64,000 nucleotides of DNA from Acheta domesticus (lineage: Eukaryota > Arthropoda > Insecta > Orthoptera > Gryllidae), in the NCBI GenBank assembly GCA_031308135.1, contig JAHLJT010008756.1, positions 66,142,026 to 66,206,025 on the forward strand. The letters are read 5' to 3'. Shown here in pieces: positions 1-11,113 of this stretch (positions are counted from its first letter, which is position 1; every line of letters begins with the position of its first letter). Position numbers and translations under genes: made by a program. The notes under the pieces were generated by a model. The model saw only the letters and a list, made by a program, of their open reading frames with translations. It was not told the origin of the DNA and made no database searches.

Positions 1-232
1 GCGATTTTTCTTACTTTGCCCCTCAAGGCCCGTCTTGACGATGGAATAGGTCACGGTATTTCGCGACGTTTTCAGTCGTGCCACCAGATACCGTATGATG
101 ATCGTGACCGTATCAAGCAGTGCTTGAGATCAAGCGACTTCTAGCGGCACGAGGGAGAAAGGCGCGAAACGCCATGTGATATTCCATGATGGCCTTAGGG
201 GCTTGAGGGGCAGAGTTAGAAAAATTGCAGTA
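1..232. mobile_element. TA-target MITE (copy 1), left end cut by window edge
   Basis: Non-coding element with long terminal inverted repeats. The window opens inside the left repeat (gcgatttttcttac) and the right end reads ...aaaaattgcagta before a TA dinucleotide at 233-234. Inside the ends are the matching inverted blocks gatggaataggtcacggtatttcg-like (about 40-85) and their complement (about 160-195), around a central agcagtgcttg...gcgacttctagcgg core. Core and ends match copies at 39913-40165 and 44025-44269. Comparison with the 39913 copy suggests that only the outer TACT is missing on the left. TA target and long inverted repeats fit a Tc1/mariner-type non-autonomous element; no transposase is present. 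Confidence 0.75.
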
Positions 233-826
233 TATACGGGAAGAAATCAAAGTGGTTGTGGAGAAATTAAAGTTTGATAACATCAAACTTTGTTACATCC
301 TACATTCTAGGTCGAAATTAGCATTTTACCCACCGTAGATTTGAAATCTGGATGTTTTTTATTTCCTTAAAAATTGACGGAGACAGTTTTGAAATCTGAC
401 CGGGCCAGTCTTTCTTCATCACTCATTAAAGTTTCAGAGTGTTCATCTTACATCAGATTTCTAATTTGAGGTCCAACAACGAGACTTTCTTTAAGCTTGA
501 CCTCTGAAAGAAAAGAAAATGTTTAATACATGTATTTAAAGCCTCCCTTTTGACCCAGTGCAATTCACGAGCCCTGCTATCCCATTCACATAGGAAGTAG
601 GGGAACTTAGAAAATTTTAGTTGAAGTCCCAACAATATTCCACTAACTTTCAAGTCACCACAGGCAACACACTGGTGTTCTTCATAATTCATTTATTTTT
701 AAGTTTGTCTATGTTGTAAAATGTTTCCTTTAATGAACAGAATGAGCTAGTAGAACACCTTTGATGTTGCGTTTCGAAGAATCTATAAACAACCTCCATT
801 GATCACTGACATTTCTTTTCAAATAT
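233..826. other. AT-rich sequence, nothing recognised
   Basis: No gene or known repeat is seen. The only structure is a perfect palindrome at 269-291 (aaagtttgat, 3-base spacer, atcaaacttt). Confidence 0.5.
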
Positions 827-2035
827 TTGAAAATCATGAATGAATTTGTGTACAAACATTGGATTGGATCATTGGATTGGATTGGATCATCATTGGATCA
901 AAACGAAGCAACTATTGGAATATTTTTAGATCTTTCAAAAGCTTTTGACGTCATTGATCATAACATTTTACTTTCAAAATTACCTTCGTATGGAATCCGT
1001 GGTATTGCTCTAGATTGGCTATGTTCGTACCTTAAACAACGATCTCAGAGAGTAGAAATACCTTACTGGAATGATGGAACTTTATGTACACACCTTTCCG
1101 GTTCTTTGCCAATTGTACGTGGAGTCCCGCAAGGATCGATTTTAGGCCCTATTCTCTTCCTATTATACGTAAATGACATGCCCTTAGCGATTCAAAACGG
1201 AAGAACAGTTCTCTTTGCGGATGATACAAATATTCTTTGCAACAAAGAAACCGTAAATAGTACAATATCAGACGTTTCAAATTGGTTCCGTAATAACAAA
1301 TTAAAAGTAAATGAAAATAAAACAGTTTCAATGCAGTTTTCCATATCAAATAAAAAATTCTGTACTCCATTGAAAATGAACGGTGTGACATTGACTGATG
1401 TTAATGTAACAAAATTTTTAGGTCTATCAATTCAGTCAAACCTCAAATGGAATGCCCACTTAAATGAATTGAACACAAAATTAAGCTCATTATGCTACGC
1501 GTTCAGAATTCTTTCAAATTCCGTCAGCCTTCATACAGCTCGTTGTGTATATTTTGCCAATGTTCACTCCCGCCTGAGATATGGCATAATATTTTGGGGA
1601 AACACATCTTATAGTTCACAGACTTTCAGATTACAAAAAAGAATTGTACGAATAATAAGCAAATCCAACCCACGTGATTCTTGTAAGTCACTCTTTATTA
1701 ATCTAGGAATTTTACCATTACCTTGTCTCCTGATTTACGAATCAGTAGTTTTTGTCAAAAATGACTTACTTAAGGACGGGAATATATTTTCAGCAAACGC
1801 CGATGTCTATAAGTATAACACACGACGTAGTAATCATATTCACCAGGTGGCAGTATCAACAGCTCACTACAAAAAATTCACATACAATTCATGTACATTA
1901 CTCTACAACACTTTGCCAGAAGACATTAAACGATTAAATTCCATAGAAAAGTTTAAGTCCCAAGTAAAATCTTTTCTGCTGCATAACTGTTTCTATACAA
2001 TTCGAGACTATACCGAGCATCAAAAAGGAAAGTAG
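827..2035 (+). CDS. 5'-truncated non-LTR retrotransposon reverse transcriptase (Jockey/CR1-like)
   Basis: Open for 402 codons; the first ATG is at 836. The protein is an RNA-directed DNA polymerase that in life would copy the element RNA at a nicked chromosomal target. Visible motifs in order: palm motif A FLDLSKAFDVIDH (about residues 30-42), motif B GVPQGSILGPILF (about 98-110), catalytic FADD box FADDTNIL (about 129-136), motif D region NENKT, then TKFLGL and a long thumb/C-terminal part with LQKRIVRIIS and CKSLFINLGILP. The endonuclease and RT fingers that should precede motif A are absent, so the copy is 5'-truncated; its first codons fall in an ATTGG-rich stretch (859-897). The stop is TAG. 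The uninterrupted frame suggests a fairly young insertion. Jockey/CR1 superfamily is the best fit; the exact clade is uncertain. Confidence 0.85.
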   Translation: MKIMNEFVYKHWIGSLDWIGSSLDQNEATIGIFLDLSKAFDVIDHNILLSKLPSYGIRGIALDWLCSYLKQRSQRVEIPYWNDGTLCTHLSGSLPIVRGVPQGSILGPILFLLYVNDMPLAIQNGRTVLFADDTNILCNKETVNSTISDVSNWFRNNKLKVNENKTVSMQFSISNKKFCTPLKMNGVTLTDVNVTKFLGLSIQSNLKWNAHLNELNTKLSSLCYAFRILSNSVSLHTARCVYFANVHSRLRYGIIFWGNTSYSSQTFRLQKRIVRIISKSNPRDSCKSLFINLGILPLPCLLIYESVVFVKNDLLKDGNIFSANADVYKYNTRRSNHIHQVAVSTAHYKKFTYNSCTLLYNTLPEDIKRLNSIEKFKSQVKSFLLHNCFYTIRDYTEHQKGK

Positions 2036-2125
2036 AATTAATTTTAACAATGATAGTTAATGTAATTATTTATCATTTGGACTGTATAATTCTAAAGAAC
2101 CTGTAACAAGTATTGTACCACAGTT

Positions 2126-2575
2126 TCTGGGTTGATGGCCCCCATCTCGATCAGGTTTTTCGTCCAGTTTCCCTGATCCTTGAGCAAATGCTGAGATGGT
2201 CCCTTGTTTTGCTTCTGGACATAAATGTAACTTCATTATTTGTGCACGTCTTCTGAATTTCAGTGGGAAATATAGTTATTCAAATTATCGTTTTTCATAT
2301 TATCGCGGCAAAAAGTATTATTCTTTCATGAAGAACATGAGGGTTCAGGGCAGAAATTTATAGCTAATTTACCTTTGAAAATATATTTTATTATATAGGA
2401 GCGAATATTTTGTCAACAAAACTCGAAAAAAACTCTCTTTTCTGTATTCAAAATTCGACTAGAATATGGTTTAGGATAGAGACCACAGAATTATGAAAAC
2501 GTGCACAAAATTCACTTCTCCCCATAGCTCGTCATACGCAGTTTTTAACTGTTTTTGACGTAAATAAATAAAAAT
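2126..2575 (+). mobile_element. SINE-like repeat, copy 1
   Basis: Starts cccccatct, has a central block gatcaggtttttcgtccag...gcaaatgctgagatggt, and ends gtttttaactgtttttgac followed by taaataaataaa. A second copy lies at 48418-48690 in the same orientation. Copy 1 has about 165 bases (about 2262-2430) that copy 2 lacks. The central block resembles the one in the tRNA-headed SINE at 18802-19328. No tRNA-like head is seen here, so it could instead be the 3' tail of a LINE. Confidence 0.6.
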
Positions 2576-3530
2576 AAACTGTTCCTCTTTCGTGAAATAT
2601 TTTTTTACTTGTCTCTCACGTCGTTAATATTTATATTAACGGCGCTTTGTTTACATTCTTGTGCTTATGAGTACATGTGCTTTAAATATTGTCCTATAAA
2701 GTTTCTCGAAATTTTAACAGTGTTCTGTGAAAATTACACAAATATAATTTTTTGAAATATCTCTCACGCCGTTAATATTTTTAGCAATTTGTAATCATTA
2801 TTGCATTTGTGAGTGGCAGTACTTCAAATGATTTCCAATTAATTTTTTCGAAAACCCAATTGTTTTCTGTGAAAAAGGGCTTCATTTCGCATATACAGTA
2901 ACGTTTAAAAGCAAATTTTCTTTAAAACGGCTCCAAATGTTTCAATGAAAACTACCATACAGGAAGAGGTTTTACTCTTCTTTAATATTCTTAAAGTAAA
3001 ATTTCGGTTCTAGTATTAGAAAACTGAAAAAATAGAGAAAATGTCAAAAAAATGCACTTTGGAAGGCGATAGATGGCGAGAGTGGCTGCAAAGAGTTTGT
3101 TGCAAGTCCGAATACTTGGCCCACATCAAAGAAAATAGAAAACTAACAAGAGAAAGTCTGTGACATTCTGTTGCACCGCAAGTTTCTCAGAAGGTCAGAC
3201 CGTCTGCGAATGTCTAGCACCTAAATCCACCCATAGGATTTTCACCAAAATTGATATTCCTCAATTAATGAGGCTGATGTCACGGCCTCTTGAATTTGAA
3301 ACGGATTTTTTAACAATTGATGGGTACTTTATACGAAGTTCCAATGATATTTTAAAATGTTTCTTAAAATACCTCGGATTTTTTTCCTAAATTTTTGTTC
3401 GAATAGACCAATGCATACTTTAAAATAGCTGCGGATCCGATTTTCTTTGACGTGTTTGAATTTTCGAAAATTGAAAAAGTTTAATATATGTTCGACTTCC
3501 TCTACCAATTTCAGTATTGACTAATCTACG
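2576..3530 (+). repeat. Unclassified internally repetitive family, copy i (rearranged)
   Basis: Carries the family's signature blocks: ctctcacgtcgttaatattt twice (about 2613 and 2761), tgtgaaaaagggcttcat, cggctccaaatgtttc (about 2929), then a block with aaggtcagaccgtctgcga and accaaaattgatattcc. The blocks are out of order compared with the copies at 28621-31570 and 32641-33800. Short open frames here are degenerate and carry no protein motif. Confidence 0.65.
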
Positions 3531-4540
3531 TATGTACAAGCATCCTTCTTCACACACAATTTTTTTCCCGAAACGTGTCTATTCCTACAAATTTTAACAA
3601 GAGTCGAGCGATTGTATCTGCTTACTTTCCTTTACGTTAGAGCATGTGTTCGCCAATCTATACTCTCCAATCGTCGTCTGCTTAAACGTCGTTGTTACCC
3701 GAGTTTTAAGTATTCCATCATTATGTGATTTTGTTCCGAGTCCCGTAAAGGATAAAACTTGTGAACTTGCAGAAGTCGCAGATCTTAGAAAATACAAATT
3801 CAAATTTCCGTCGTTTATTTTTCTGAAGGGTGTTTTACGAGATTACTTCAGAATTAGGCCTATTAGGACAATTATTAGTGTACAATTTGCAATACTGTAG
3901 AGTATTTAATTTGCAATATTGTATCCGTTACAGATTAGATAAGAAAGAATGTGCTATTGAAACATCTCTAGCTTCATTTCCTTATTCACATTTCCTTCTT
4001 CCTTCTGCTTCTCCACCAGCTTCTTCTATTTCTACATCCTCTTTTGTTTCTTCTTCTGCTCGGTGTCCCAGCTTATATTAATGTGGCTTGACCCTGGCAG
4101 GAATCACTTCAACAACATGAAACAGAAACATCAAGCTCATACCTCATGTATGTGAAAAACGACAGCGATTCGCGATATTCCGCCTCTTATCATTTTTGAA
4201 TGAACTTCTTACAAAATATCGATACCTAGGAAAAACGCCCTTCCAAGGAAAAATTTTAGGTCCAGTTCTTGAGAAAACACTTTTTTTGTAGAAATGTTAT
4301 GACTAAATTACGAACAGTGAAAGTAAAGAATTGGGAGAAAAAGTTAGAACTCCGAAACGGCTGCGAATGTCTTAGAAGTTCTCAATTTTGTGATATTTGT
4401 TAACGTTAATACTTAGATATATTTTCGAAATTTATATATTGCAAATTTTTAATTGGTCAAGTATATTATTTCATACTCTTCTGCATTATATAAACAGTTT
4501 GGAGAAAAACATAATTTTTATGCATGTTTTGCTTTGGCAG
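3531..4540. other. Non-coding, AT-rich; may contain the upstream intron of the dehydrogenase gene
   Basis: No exon, repeat or motif is recognised. The exon at 4541 is entered through an acceptor (tttggcag), so this stretch is intronic if the start exon lies further left. Confidence 0.4.
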
Positions 4541-4655
4541 AGAAGAAAAAGAAGAACTTCTGTTTGATCCAAGATGTTCCATTGGCATAATAACAGGAGG
4601 TGCGACAGGCATTGGATATGCAGCCGCCTGCCATCTTCTTTGTGAAGGAGCTAAG
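4541..4655 (+). CDS. SDR (15-PGDH-like) exon with the nucleotide-binding motif
   Basis: Acceptor gctttggcag precedes 4541; the donor gtaaaa follows 4655. One base completes a split codon, then 38 codons read EEKEELLFDPRCSIGI, ITGGATGIGYAAA and HLLCEGAK. The glycine-rich TGxxxGIG turn binds the cofactor. Because it starts mid-codon after a splice acceptor, at least one upstream coding exon exists; I could not identify it in 1-4540. Confidence 0.9.
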
Positions 4656-4673
4656 GTAAAATGATACATTTTA

Positions 4674-4839
4674 CAGTCAAACTTGCTCAATGCGGAATCT
4701 CAAGGAACTGTACTCCCTCCCCCCCCCCAATTACACAAGTAGGTAATACGGTAGAATTTATGTTTGCCAGGACGCAGTTTATTTACACGTTGGTGAAGTT
4801 TCCGTATCATACACGTTCCACATTGAGAAAGATTTACTA
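4674..4839. mobile_element. pogo/Tigger-like MITE, 166 bp
   Basis: Flanked by TA on both sides (4672-4673 and 4840-4841). Left end cagtcaaacttgctcaatgc and the complement of the right end (tagtaaatctttctcaatgt) form imperfect inverted repeats of about 25 bases. It sits just inside the donor of the dehydrogenase intron. No coding content. Confidence 0.55.
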
Positions 4840-4841
4840 TA

Positions 4842-5722
4842 TTTGTTATATACTTTACATGCACTCGCCGCAAAAATTAGCAGCGCCGAGAAGGAAATGT
4901 AGAATTTTAGTATCTTTCAGAAGGAAGAAGTCAAGATCAAAAAATGATTTTAATGATTTTCAATACAGAGTGTTATTCTACGCGAGCGAAGTGACACAGA
5001 CATGCAGTTTGTTTTTTCGTACCTGATAGAAACTGTTTATCATGTTATATACTGAGTTTGTCCTACGTTGTAATTAATTGCGAAATAAATAAATCCGCAG
5101 AGTTACTAATGCATCAAATACTAAAAAGTGTAAAAATATAAAAAAACAATCATGAATATTAGCATTATGTATGCTTGTGAGGTGGAGGTTGGAACAGTCT
5201 GGCCGAAGACAGGTGTGCATGTCTGTATGTTTGCAAAATGTTTTGAAGAGTAGACAACAAATGAAATTAAAAATTCTGTGGAATGTCATGGTTTTGTCAG
5301 ATACATAATTTCTTGAAGGTTGTTCAGTTTATTTCTTCTGCAGTATTTTCCTCCAAACAAAAATGTCAGTTCATTTTATTTCCACCTGAGTACCTCAATT
5401 GTAATGATGTAAATGTAAATTCATTAAAATGGTTAGGTAAATGTGCACCCAGAAGGGAGAGCAGCTGGGGCAACTTTCCTCAGGCGCTGACTTCAGAGAA
5501 GCCCCAAAAATGGTTTTATATTCTAATCAAATAAAAAAATGTATTTACTCCTAATTCAAATTAACCTCTGTAAGTTACTTCTGGTTTATGGAGAGGTGAA
5601 TACTGTGTAAGCATTAGGGCGGGGAAACTTTCGTTTCAAATAAGAGGCCCCATAGATCTGCTGCCTCACGCACCTGAAGAGACGCATTTTGACCTTGACA
5701 CAAAAAATACAATTTTATTATA
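4842..5722. other. Intron sequence, nothing recognised
   Basis: AT-rich intron of the dehydrogenase gene. No motif or repeat is identified. Confidence 0.4.
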
Positions 5723-5730
5723 ATTATTGT

Positions 5731-5759
<29 letters not shown>
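5723..5759. repeat. (ATT)n microsatellite without an adjacent retrotransposon
   Basis: About 12 units with one ttg interruption. It is the same sequence type that borders both Dong-like elements, but no element relic is seen next to it. Confidence 0.8.
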
Positions 5760-5762
<3 letters not shown>

Positions 5763-6298
5763 GCAAAATACCCGGCATTACCTGGTTTTTTTCATATTCA
5801 ATCCTTGTGGAAAGAAAACGTCTCCGTGTCTTTGTATCTGTTTCTCACTATGCCTCTCTCTCTTTGTGTCTCTTTCTGTCTCTGTCTCTCTCTGTTTGTC
5901 TGTGTGTGTGTGTCTCTCTCTCTCTACGTCTCTGCCTCTGTCCGCCTCCGTGTCTCTGTGTCTCTCTGTCTTTCTGTCTGTGTTTATCTCTCTCTATGCT
6001 TGTGTCTCTCTTTGTTTGTCTCTGTCAGTGTTTGTCTTTCTGTGCATGCGTCTATCTGTCTCTCTTTGTCAGCAACAATGAAGCCCAGGTGAAGCGCAGT
6101 TTGAATGGAAATTGAACTAAAATGAAGCGAAATTTTGTTCTACAGCGCCATGTAGTGGAGTTACAACTGAATTAACAGCACATAAACCTTCTGGGTGAAA
6201 AAAAAAACACGTAGAAGTGCCAAATTTCATGGAGGTCGGTCGCACGGTGTTGTAGTTTACCTCTTATATACCAACATCCATTTATATATACAGATGTC
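5760..6298. repeat. Dispersed repeat with CT/GT-rich simple core
   Basis: Begins actagcaaaatacccggcat and ends in tatatatacagat. About 5820-6070 is a degenerate tgtctctctctg-type simple repeat that opens three long frames rich in S, C, L and V; these are artefacts of low complexity. The actagc...accc start resembles that of the repeat at 22026. Confidence 0.5.
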
Positions 6299-6539
6299 CG
6301 GGGAGGAAACGTCGAAACATCGCAAATAAGCCCTGAAGACAATTCTAAGCATATTTTGTCTTATAAACTACGTGGATATTCCGAATGGTTCAGCTGCAAT
6401 AAGCACTCAAAAGTTGGTTTGAAAAATTGATTTCTAGGCAAACATTTGCATTATAGAAACATAAACACGTAAGCTTGCAAAGAGCAAAAGCCTTTTTGGC
6501 TGTATCCATTGTTCAGACAAGGTTGTTAGCCTTGAATTA

Positions 6540-6685
6540 TCAACTATGAGGTGATTGGATGATAATGAGTGGAGGAGAGACAATCACAAATAGGTTCATG
6601 CCTATTCAGGATTCGAACCTACAGCCTTCTCTGCGCAGACAACGGCTGCCGCAACCGCCTGTGCCAAGGGCACCGGGTCATTTTC

Positions 6686-6688
<3 letters not shown>
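6540..6688 (-). mobile_element. tRNA-derived SINE head
   Basis: On the minus strand the sequence reads ggtgcccttggcacaggcgg (A-box-like; tggcacaggcgg at 6655-6666) then ggttcgaatcc (B box, 6609-6619). These are pol III internal promoter boxes with tRNA-like spacing. The sequence after the B box does not close a tRNA acceptor stem, so this is a SINE, not a tRNA gene. It abuts the (ATT)n tract at 6690. Confidence 0.6.

Positions 6689-6689
<1 letters not shown>

Positions 6690-6752
<63 letters not shown>
6690..6752. repeat. (ATT)n tract bordering the 3' end of the Dong-like element
   Basis: Pure tract of about 21 units, which is TAA on the strand of the retrotransposon. See the element at 6753-10233. 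Confidence 0.9.
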
Positions 6753-6754
<2 letters not shown>

Positions 6755-9700
6755 TTGTAATTCTCTCGCCTAGCGAGGTGTACTACAACAGACACCGGGA
6801 TCTTTGGAGAACCAGGGTGTCTGCTTTGCTTGCAAACTCGGGCGGTCAGGATTCGATGTGAAGTTACATCAATAAAAACTTTCTCACGATGCGTGCAGTA
6901 TTCAGGAGAACAGCCTTTTGCATAGTTTGAATGTGCCAGTTCTTAAGGCCAAGCCTTGCAGACGATGAAGTTAGTTCTCCAGAGATCAGTCCATTTGTAG
7001 AGATGACCACAGGGACTACATCAACAGACACAAACCGCCACATGTCGATCAGTTCAATAGCCAAGGCCTGATATTTCCGCTTCTTCTCGGCATCGGAGGC
7101 AGCTATATTTCCGTCTAAATGGATAGCTACGTTGACTATGATCCCTTTCCGTGAACACTTGTCGACCCATATTATGTCAGGTCTGTTGGCTTCGACTCTG
7201 CGATCAGTGGTGACTGCAACATTCCACAAGAGATTCCATCGTTTCGTCTCCAAAACTGAATCCGGCTTGAACTTGTAGTATGAGACCTCTTTCTGTACCA
7301 TCTCTGACTTTCCAGCCAAGGCTTGATGGACTACCGCAGCAACGTCGTTGTGCCGACTCGGGTATTCTGATTGTGCCAAAGCAGAGCACCCACCCGTTAT
7401 GTGTTGGAGGGTTTCGCCGGGTTGATTACAAAGGCGGCAGCGGTCCTCTACACTCGTATCCCCAATCACATACCTTTGGTAATTGTGAGTGGAAGTTAAT
7501 TTGTCTTGGATAGAGATGACGAAGCCGTCTGTCTAAGCAAAGAGGCCAGGTTTTGTTAGCCAGGAGATTGATGCTCCCATGTTCACAGCGTTCCCTTTGA
7601 GCTCAGCGGGAAACCTGCCGTGCAAACGCTTCTGGGTCCACTCTCTCAACCTATCTTCTTTGGTGATACATGGTCTCTCAGAGTCCGCTAGATTCAGGTT
7701 CAGTGGGATAAAATTCTTGTCCGTGGCACAAATTTCTTCATGCACAACCGTCGTTTTCTGAAGGAAATATTTGCGAAGATTGTTGATTTGCTTCGCACAC
7801 AATAACTCAAAATCCAGAAGCCCTCTACCTCCTTCGTTCCGAGGTAAGTATAGTCTTGCCATTGAACTGTTGGGATGGTGCATGCGGTACTTGGTAAGAG
7901 TGGTCCTAACTTTTCGATTAAGGTCCTGCAGGGCAGTTGTTGTCCAATGAAGAACACCAAATGTATAGACAGCCACGGGTACTGCCCAAGTGTTGATGGC
8001 TGATATGAGGTTCTTTCCATTTAAAATAGTTTTACAGATTTTAGAGACTCTTTGCAAGACATTATCTTGAATATCACGCCTCATCTTTGCTTCACTTGTG
8101 CTCAAAAGTTGATGCACTCCTAAATATTTATAGGAATCATCTTGCCCAAGTTTTTGGATATTGGTGCCGCACATCAGGACGAGTTTGTCAGGATCAAGGA
8201 TTTTTCCCCTTTTCACGTGCACTGCAGCGCATTTATCAATGCCGAACTCCATGCAAATAGAATCGCTGAAGGACTTTACAAGTTCAAGCAACGAGGAAAG
8301 TTGGTTCTTATCTCTGGCGTTCAACTTCGTCCATGTAGAACTGATGATTAATGAGGATATGGGTATTTTTGGTGATTTCAGTTCTCATCCCCGAATCCCT
8401 TAACATTCTGCTGAGAGGGTTTAGAGCGAGGGAAAAACCATAAGGGACTATGACTATCGCCCTGAAAAATACCTCGTTTGATCCTCAGTTCCTTGGTGGT
8501 ATATCTGCCTCCAGCAAATGAGACTCTTATCTTTGTACGCCAAGTTGCCATGCAGTGTTGGATTAGGTTCACATACTGGTCATTTACTTTGTAGAGGCGA
8601 AGGACATACAAAAGTCACGAATGAGGTATCGAATCGAAAGCCTTTGTATAGTGGATCCATCCTAAAAGAAACGTTGCGGTGTCTTTTTTTTTAGCCTGAT
8701 TGACTACAACACTATCTACTATCAATAATTCTTTGCAACCTTGAGCACCCTTTCTGCAACCATTTTGTTCTGGTGCCAGAAGATTGTTGGCATTTAGATG
8801 GAGATTCAGCATATTGGCTAGCACATGTAAAAATCTTATATACTGTGGGAAAACATATGATAGGTCGATAGTTACTCGGAGTTTTAGAGTTGCTAGATTT
8901 GCTTATTATATATGTAACTCCTTCAGTAAAAGACGCCGGAATGATAGTTGGATTGTTGAATGCGGCTTGAAACCACGTGGCCAGGACTGCATGAGTACAC
9001 GGAAAATACTTCTACCAAAAGTTTTGTATTCCATCAGTACCTGGTGCATTCCAATTCTGCGTCTTCCTGACTGAATTAAAGATATCCCTTTAAGTAATGT
9101 TAGGTGAGCACATTTGAGGTATATCACAGGACTTCTGTTCCTCTTCTGCTAATCAGTAAGCTCCAACATTATGAGTCATGGGAAAGCTCAACATACTGCT
9201 CCAAAATTCTTCCATCTCGGAACTTTTAGGAACTGTTTCTGGCAACTTTCTTTGATCGTTGAGTTGCCTGAAAAATTTCTTTTGGTCACATGAATACATA
9301 GCATTCTGTTGTCTTCGTTTCATTGCTTTATGGTACCTTCTTATACGGCACCCAAGGGCTGCGACACAGGGCTGTTTCAGGTACTCAAGTCGCTCTTGAA
9401 GTTTCTCCTCGTAATTTGGCTGGTTTCCTCGGATTCTCATCTTTCGACCAATTGCCCTCACTGCATTGGAGACCTTTCTAGTTGCGTTCTCAGGAGCTGT
9501 AAAGAAGACTGTCAGAGTGCCTATGTCCCGCCAAAGGCTTTCAATCTTGCATTCAATGCGCCTCAACCACGGGGGCTCGGTGGGCTTAGCGGACTGAACC
9601 ATGTCTATGATTTGATCCTTTACAGGTTTACAAGTCTCTGTGCAACAGCAGGGGCTGCACAAGACAAATAGCTTACCACTTCTTCAAGTGATAACGATTG

Positions 9701-10231
9701 TTCTACATCCACTTTCAGCAAGTTATTGACTGCTTCCATCGCTGCATTTGTATCGGGGCCATATCCCACTCGCGGGATCCATGGTCGGGAGGAGGAGGGG
9801 ATACCATGATAGTAGGTCTTCATGGCTTCGCAATGCTCAACCCAAGAGAGTTGCTCAGACACTAAGGGACAGGATTCACCAGAATTCGTCTCCACAGACC
9901 ATTCCTGATTACCTTGTGGGTCTTCATTACTTCTTCTTTCATCAGTCTCATTCATATCCTCAACACCCAAGGATGCTCTTACATTCTCCTTAATGGTATT
10001 TATCTTTTGCGGTTGAGAGAAAGTGTCTTAGAATAATGGCGCGCTGCTGGTCGCACACTCTCTGCTCTGATACCGGTATGTCCGGATGCAGCTTTAACCA
10101 TTCTTCATGAAATCGCGTCATGTATCCCTCCATATCCGCTTCAAGTCTGGTAGCCAAAAAATACGTATGCATAATGGAGATATTTAACTCCTTAGTCCAT
10201 TTCATGCGCTGGTGTTTGTTCTGAAGTTGTA

Positions 10232-10233
<2 letters not shown>
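6753..10233 (-). mobile_element. R4/Dong-like non-LTR retrotransposon between two (TAA)n tracts, nearly full length
   Basis: A 3.48-kb single-ORF element lies antisense in the dehydrogenase intron. It ends exactly at (ATT)n tracts on both sides (6690-6752 and 10234-10270). Dong of silkworm, an R4-clade element, is known to insert into TAA repeats. The clade is assigned from one ORF with central RT, C-terminal CX2CX8HX4C knuckle and restriction-like endonuclease domain. The length approaches that of Dong. The 3' UTR (6753-6863) differs from that of the second copy at 35846-37110, so they are different subfamilies. Confidence 0.8.
6864..10205 (-). pseudogene. Decayed R4/Dong-like polyprotein (N-domain, RT, zinc knuckle, restriction-like endonuclease)
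   Basis: Reading on the minus strand: N-terminal domain 10205-9990 (RWTKEL-like start KWTKELNISIM, then SEQRVCDQQRAII); linker 9970-9153; RT with EQNGCRKGAQG and YTKAFDSIPH (8824-8615), then GIFQGDSHSPL (8611-8378); thumb 8324-7533 with LPRNEGGRGL; C-terminal part 7469-6864 with knuckle CRLCNQPGETLQHITGGC and nuclease motif RPDIIWVD. Inactivating damage is clear. Several frameshifts occur, the YMDD box near 8320-8335 reads YMDE followed by a frame break, and the second catalytic Asp of the nuclease is Asn (VNVAIH, against VDIAVP in the other copy). It cannot transpose by itself. Confidence 0.8.

Positions 10234-10270
<37 letters not shown>
10234..10270. repeat. (ATT)n tract bordering the 5' end of the Dong-like element
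   Basis: About 12 units directly next to the 5' side of the element. Confidence 0.9.
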
Positions 10271-10366
10271 GCCATATACATTCAAAAATATTCCTAAATT
10301 GCCATTAATCAATGCAAGTGTAATAGAACAATGCAGGTTAAATTAATTTTTTCTCTTCTAATACAG

Positions 10367-10493
10367 CATGTCATTATTGGAGGCATCAATCGCCAAGAAG
10401 GTCAAGACGCCATTCACAAGTTAAATGGAAAATTTGGCAAAGATCGAGCTCATTTTATGGATTGTGATGTTACCAATGAATGTGACTTCGACA
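10367..10493 (+). CDS. SDR (15-PGDH-like) exon 2 of those seen
   Basis: Acceptor taatacag, donor gtaagc. The 42 codons plus one base read HVIIGGINRQEGQDA ... FGKDRAHFMDCDVTNECDFD. This is the second Rossmann strand with its acidic/polar cofactor-selecting end, and the CDVT turn typical of this subfamily. Confidence 0.9.
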
Positions 10494-10829
10494 GTAAGCA
10501 TAATGTTTGTGAACTGAACACATTTGGTGTTTAAAAAATGCAAATTAAAATATAGTATAACAAATCAAGGAAATAAACACACTAGTATAAATATTTTAAA
10601 GTAGAGTAAGATTAGTTTCTAGTATTAATATCAGATTTACACGGAATTTTTGGTCAATAGCAGTTAGAAAAAACTGTCAATCAGTTGAATATACAACGAA
10701 AATATCGAATGCATATTTCGATACTTATCGTATACTTTCAATACTATCGAATGCATATATCGAATTTCTCTCTATCATTTGCTCAAGTAAACTGACTCAC
10801 TGAATAACCGATTTTTCTGAATGTTTCAG

Positions 10830-11113
10830 ATCTTTTCACCGAAACCAGAAGAATTTTCGGATACCCGGACATATTATTCAACAACGCCGGCATGTTAGAA
10901 GACAAGAAATGGTCTCAGACTGTAGATGTTAATATTAAGGGAGTTCTTTTAGGTTGTTTCTTGGCTTTCAAATACATGGGCAAGGACCAAGAAGGTGGAA
11001 AGGGCGGTATCGTCGTGAATAATGCTTCTATTCTTGGCTTCGACGCTTGTGCCGGTTGCCCTGTCTACAATTGCACAAAACACGCTGTTATTGGAATCAC
11101 CAAAGCTTTAGGG
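10830..11113 (+). CDS. SDR (15-PGDH-like) exon 3 of those seen, with the active site
   Basis: Acceptor atgtttcag, donor gtatgt. It completes a split Asn codon and adds 94 codons. It holds NNAG, DVNIKG (catalytic Asn), VVNNASILG (catalytic Ser) and VYNCTKHAVIG (catalytic Tyr and Lys). The intron on its left is only 336 bases and carries nothing recognisable. Confidence 0.92.

Noticed and set aside
3160..3390. Open frame with KIDIPQ and similar words
   Set aside because: The same words recur in every copy of the unclassified repeat with stops and shifts; it is a repeat, not a gene.
4661..5026. 121-codon open frame after the first dehydrogenase exon
   Set aside because: It overlaps a pogo-type MITE and intron sequence; no homology recognised.
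5727..6115. Three overlapping long frames rich in Ser, Cys, Leu, Val
   Set aside because: They arise from a degenerate tgtctctctctg simple repeat read in three frames; no protein motif.
6609..6666. Possible tRNA gene on the minus strand
   Set aside because: A and B boxes are present but the acceptor stem cannot close; it is a tRNA-derived SINE.
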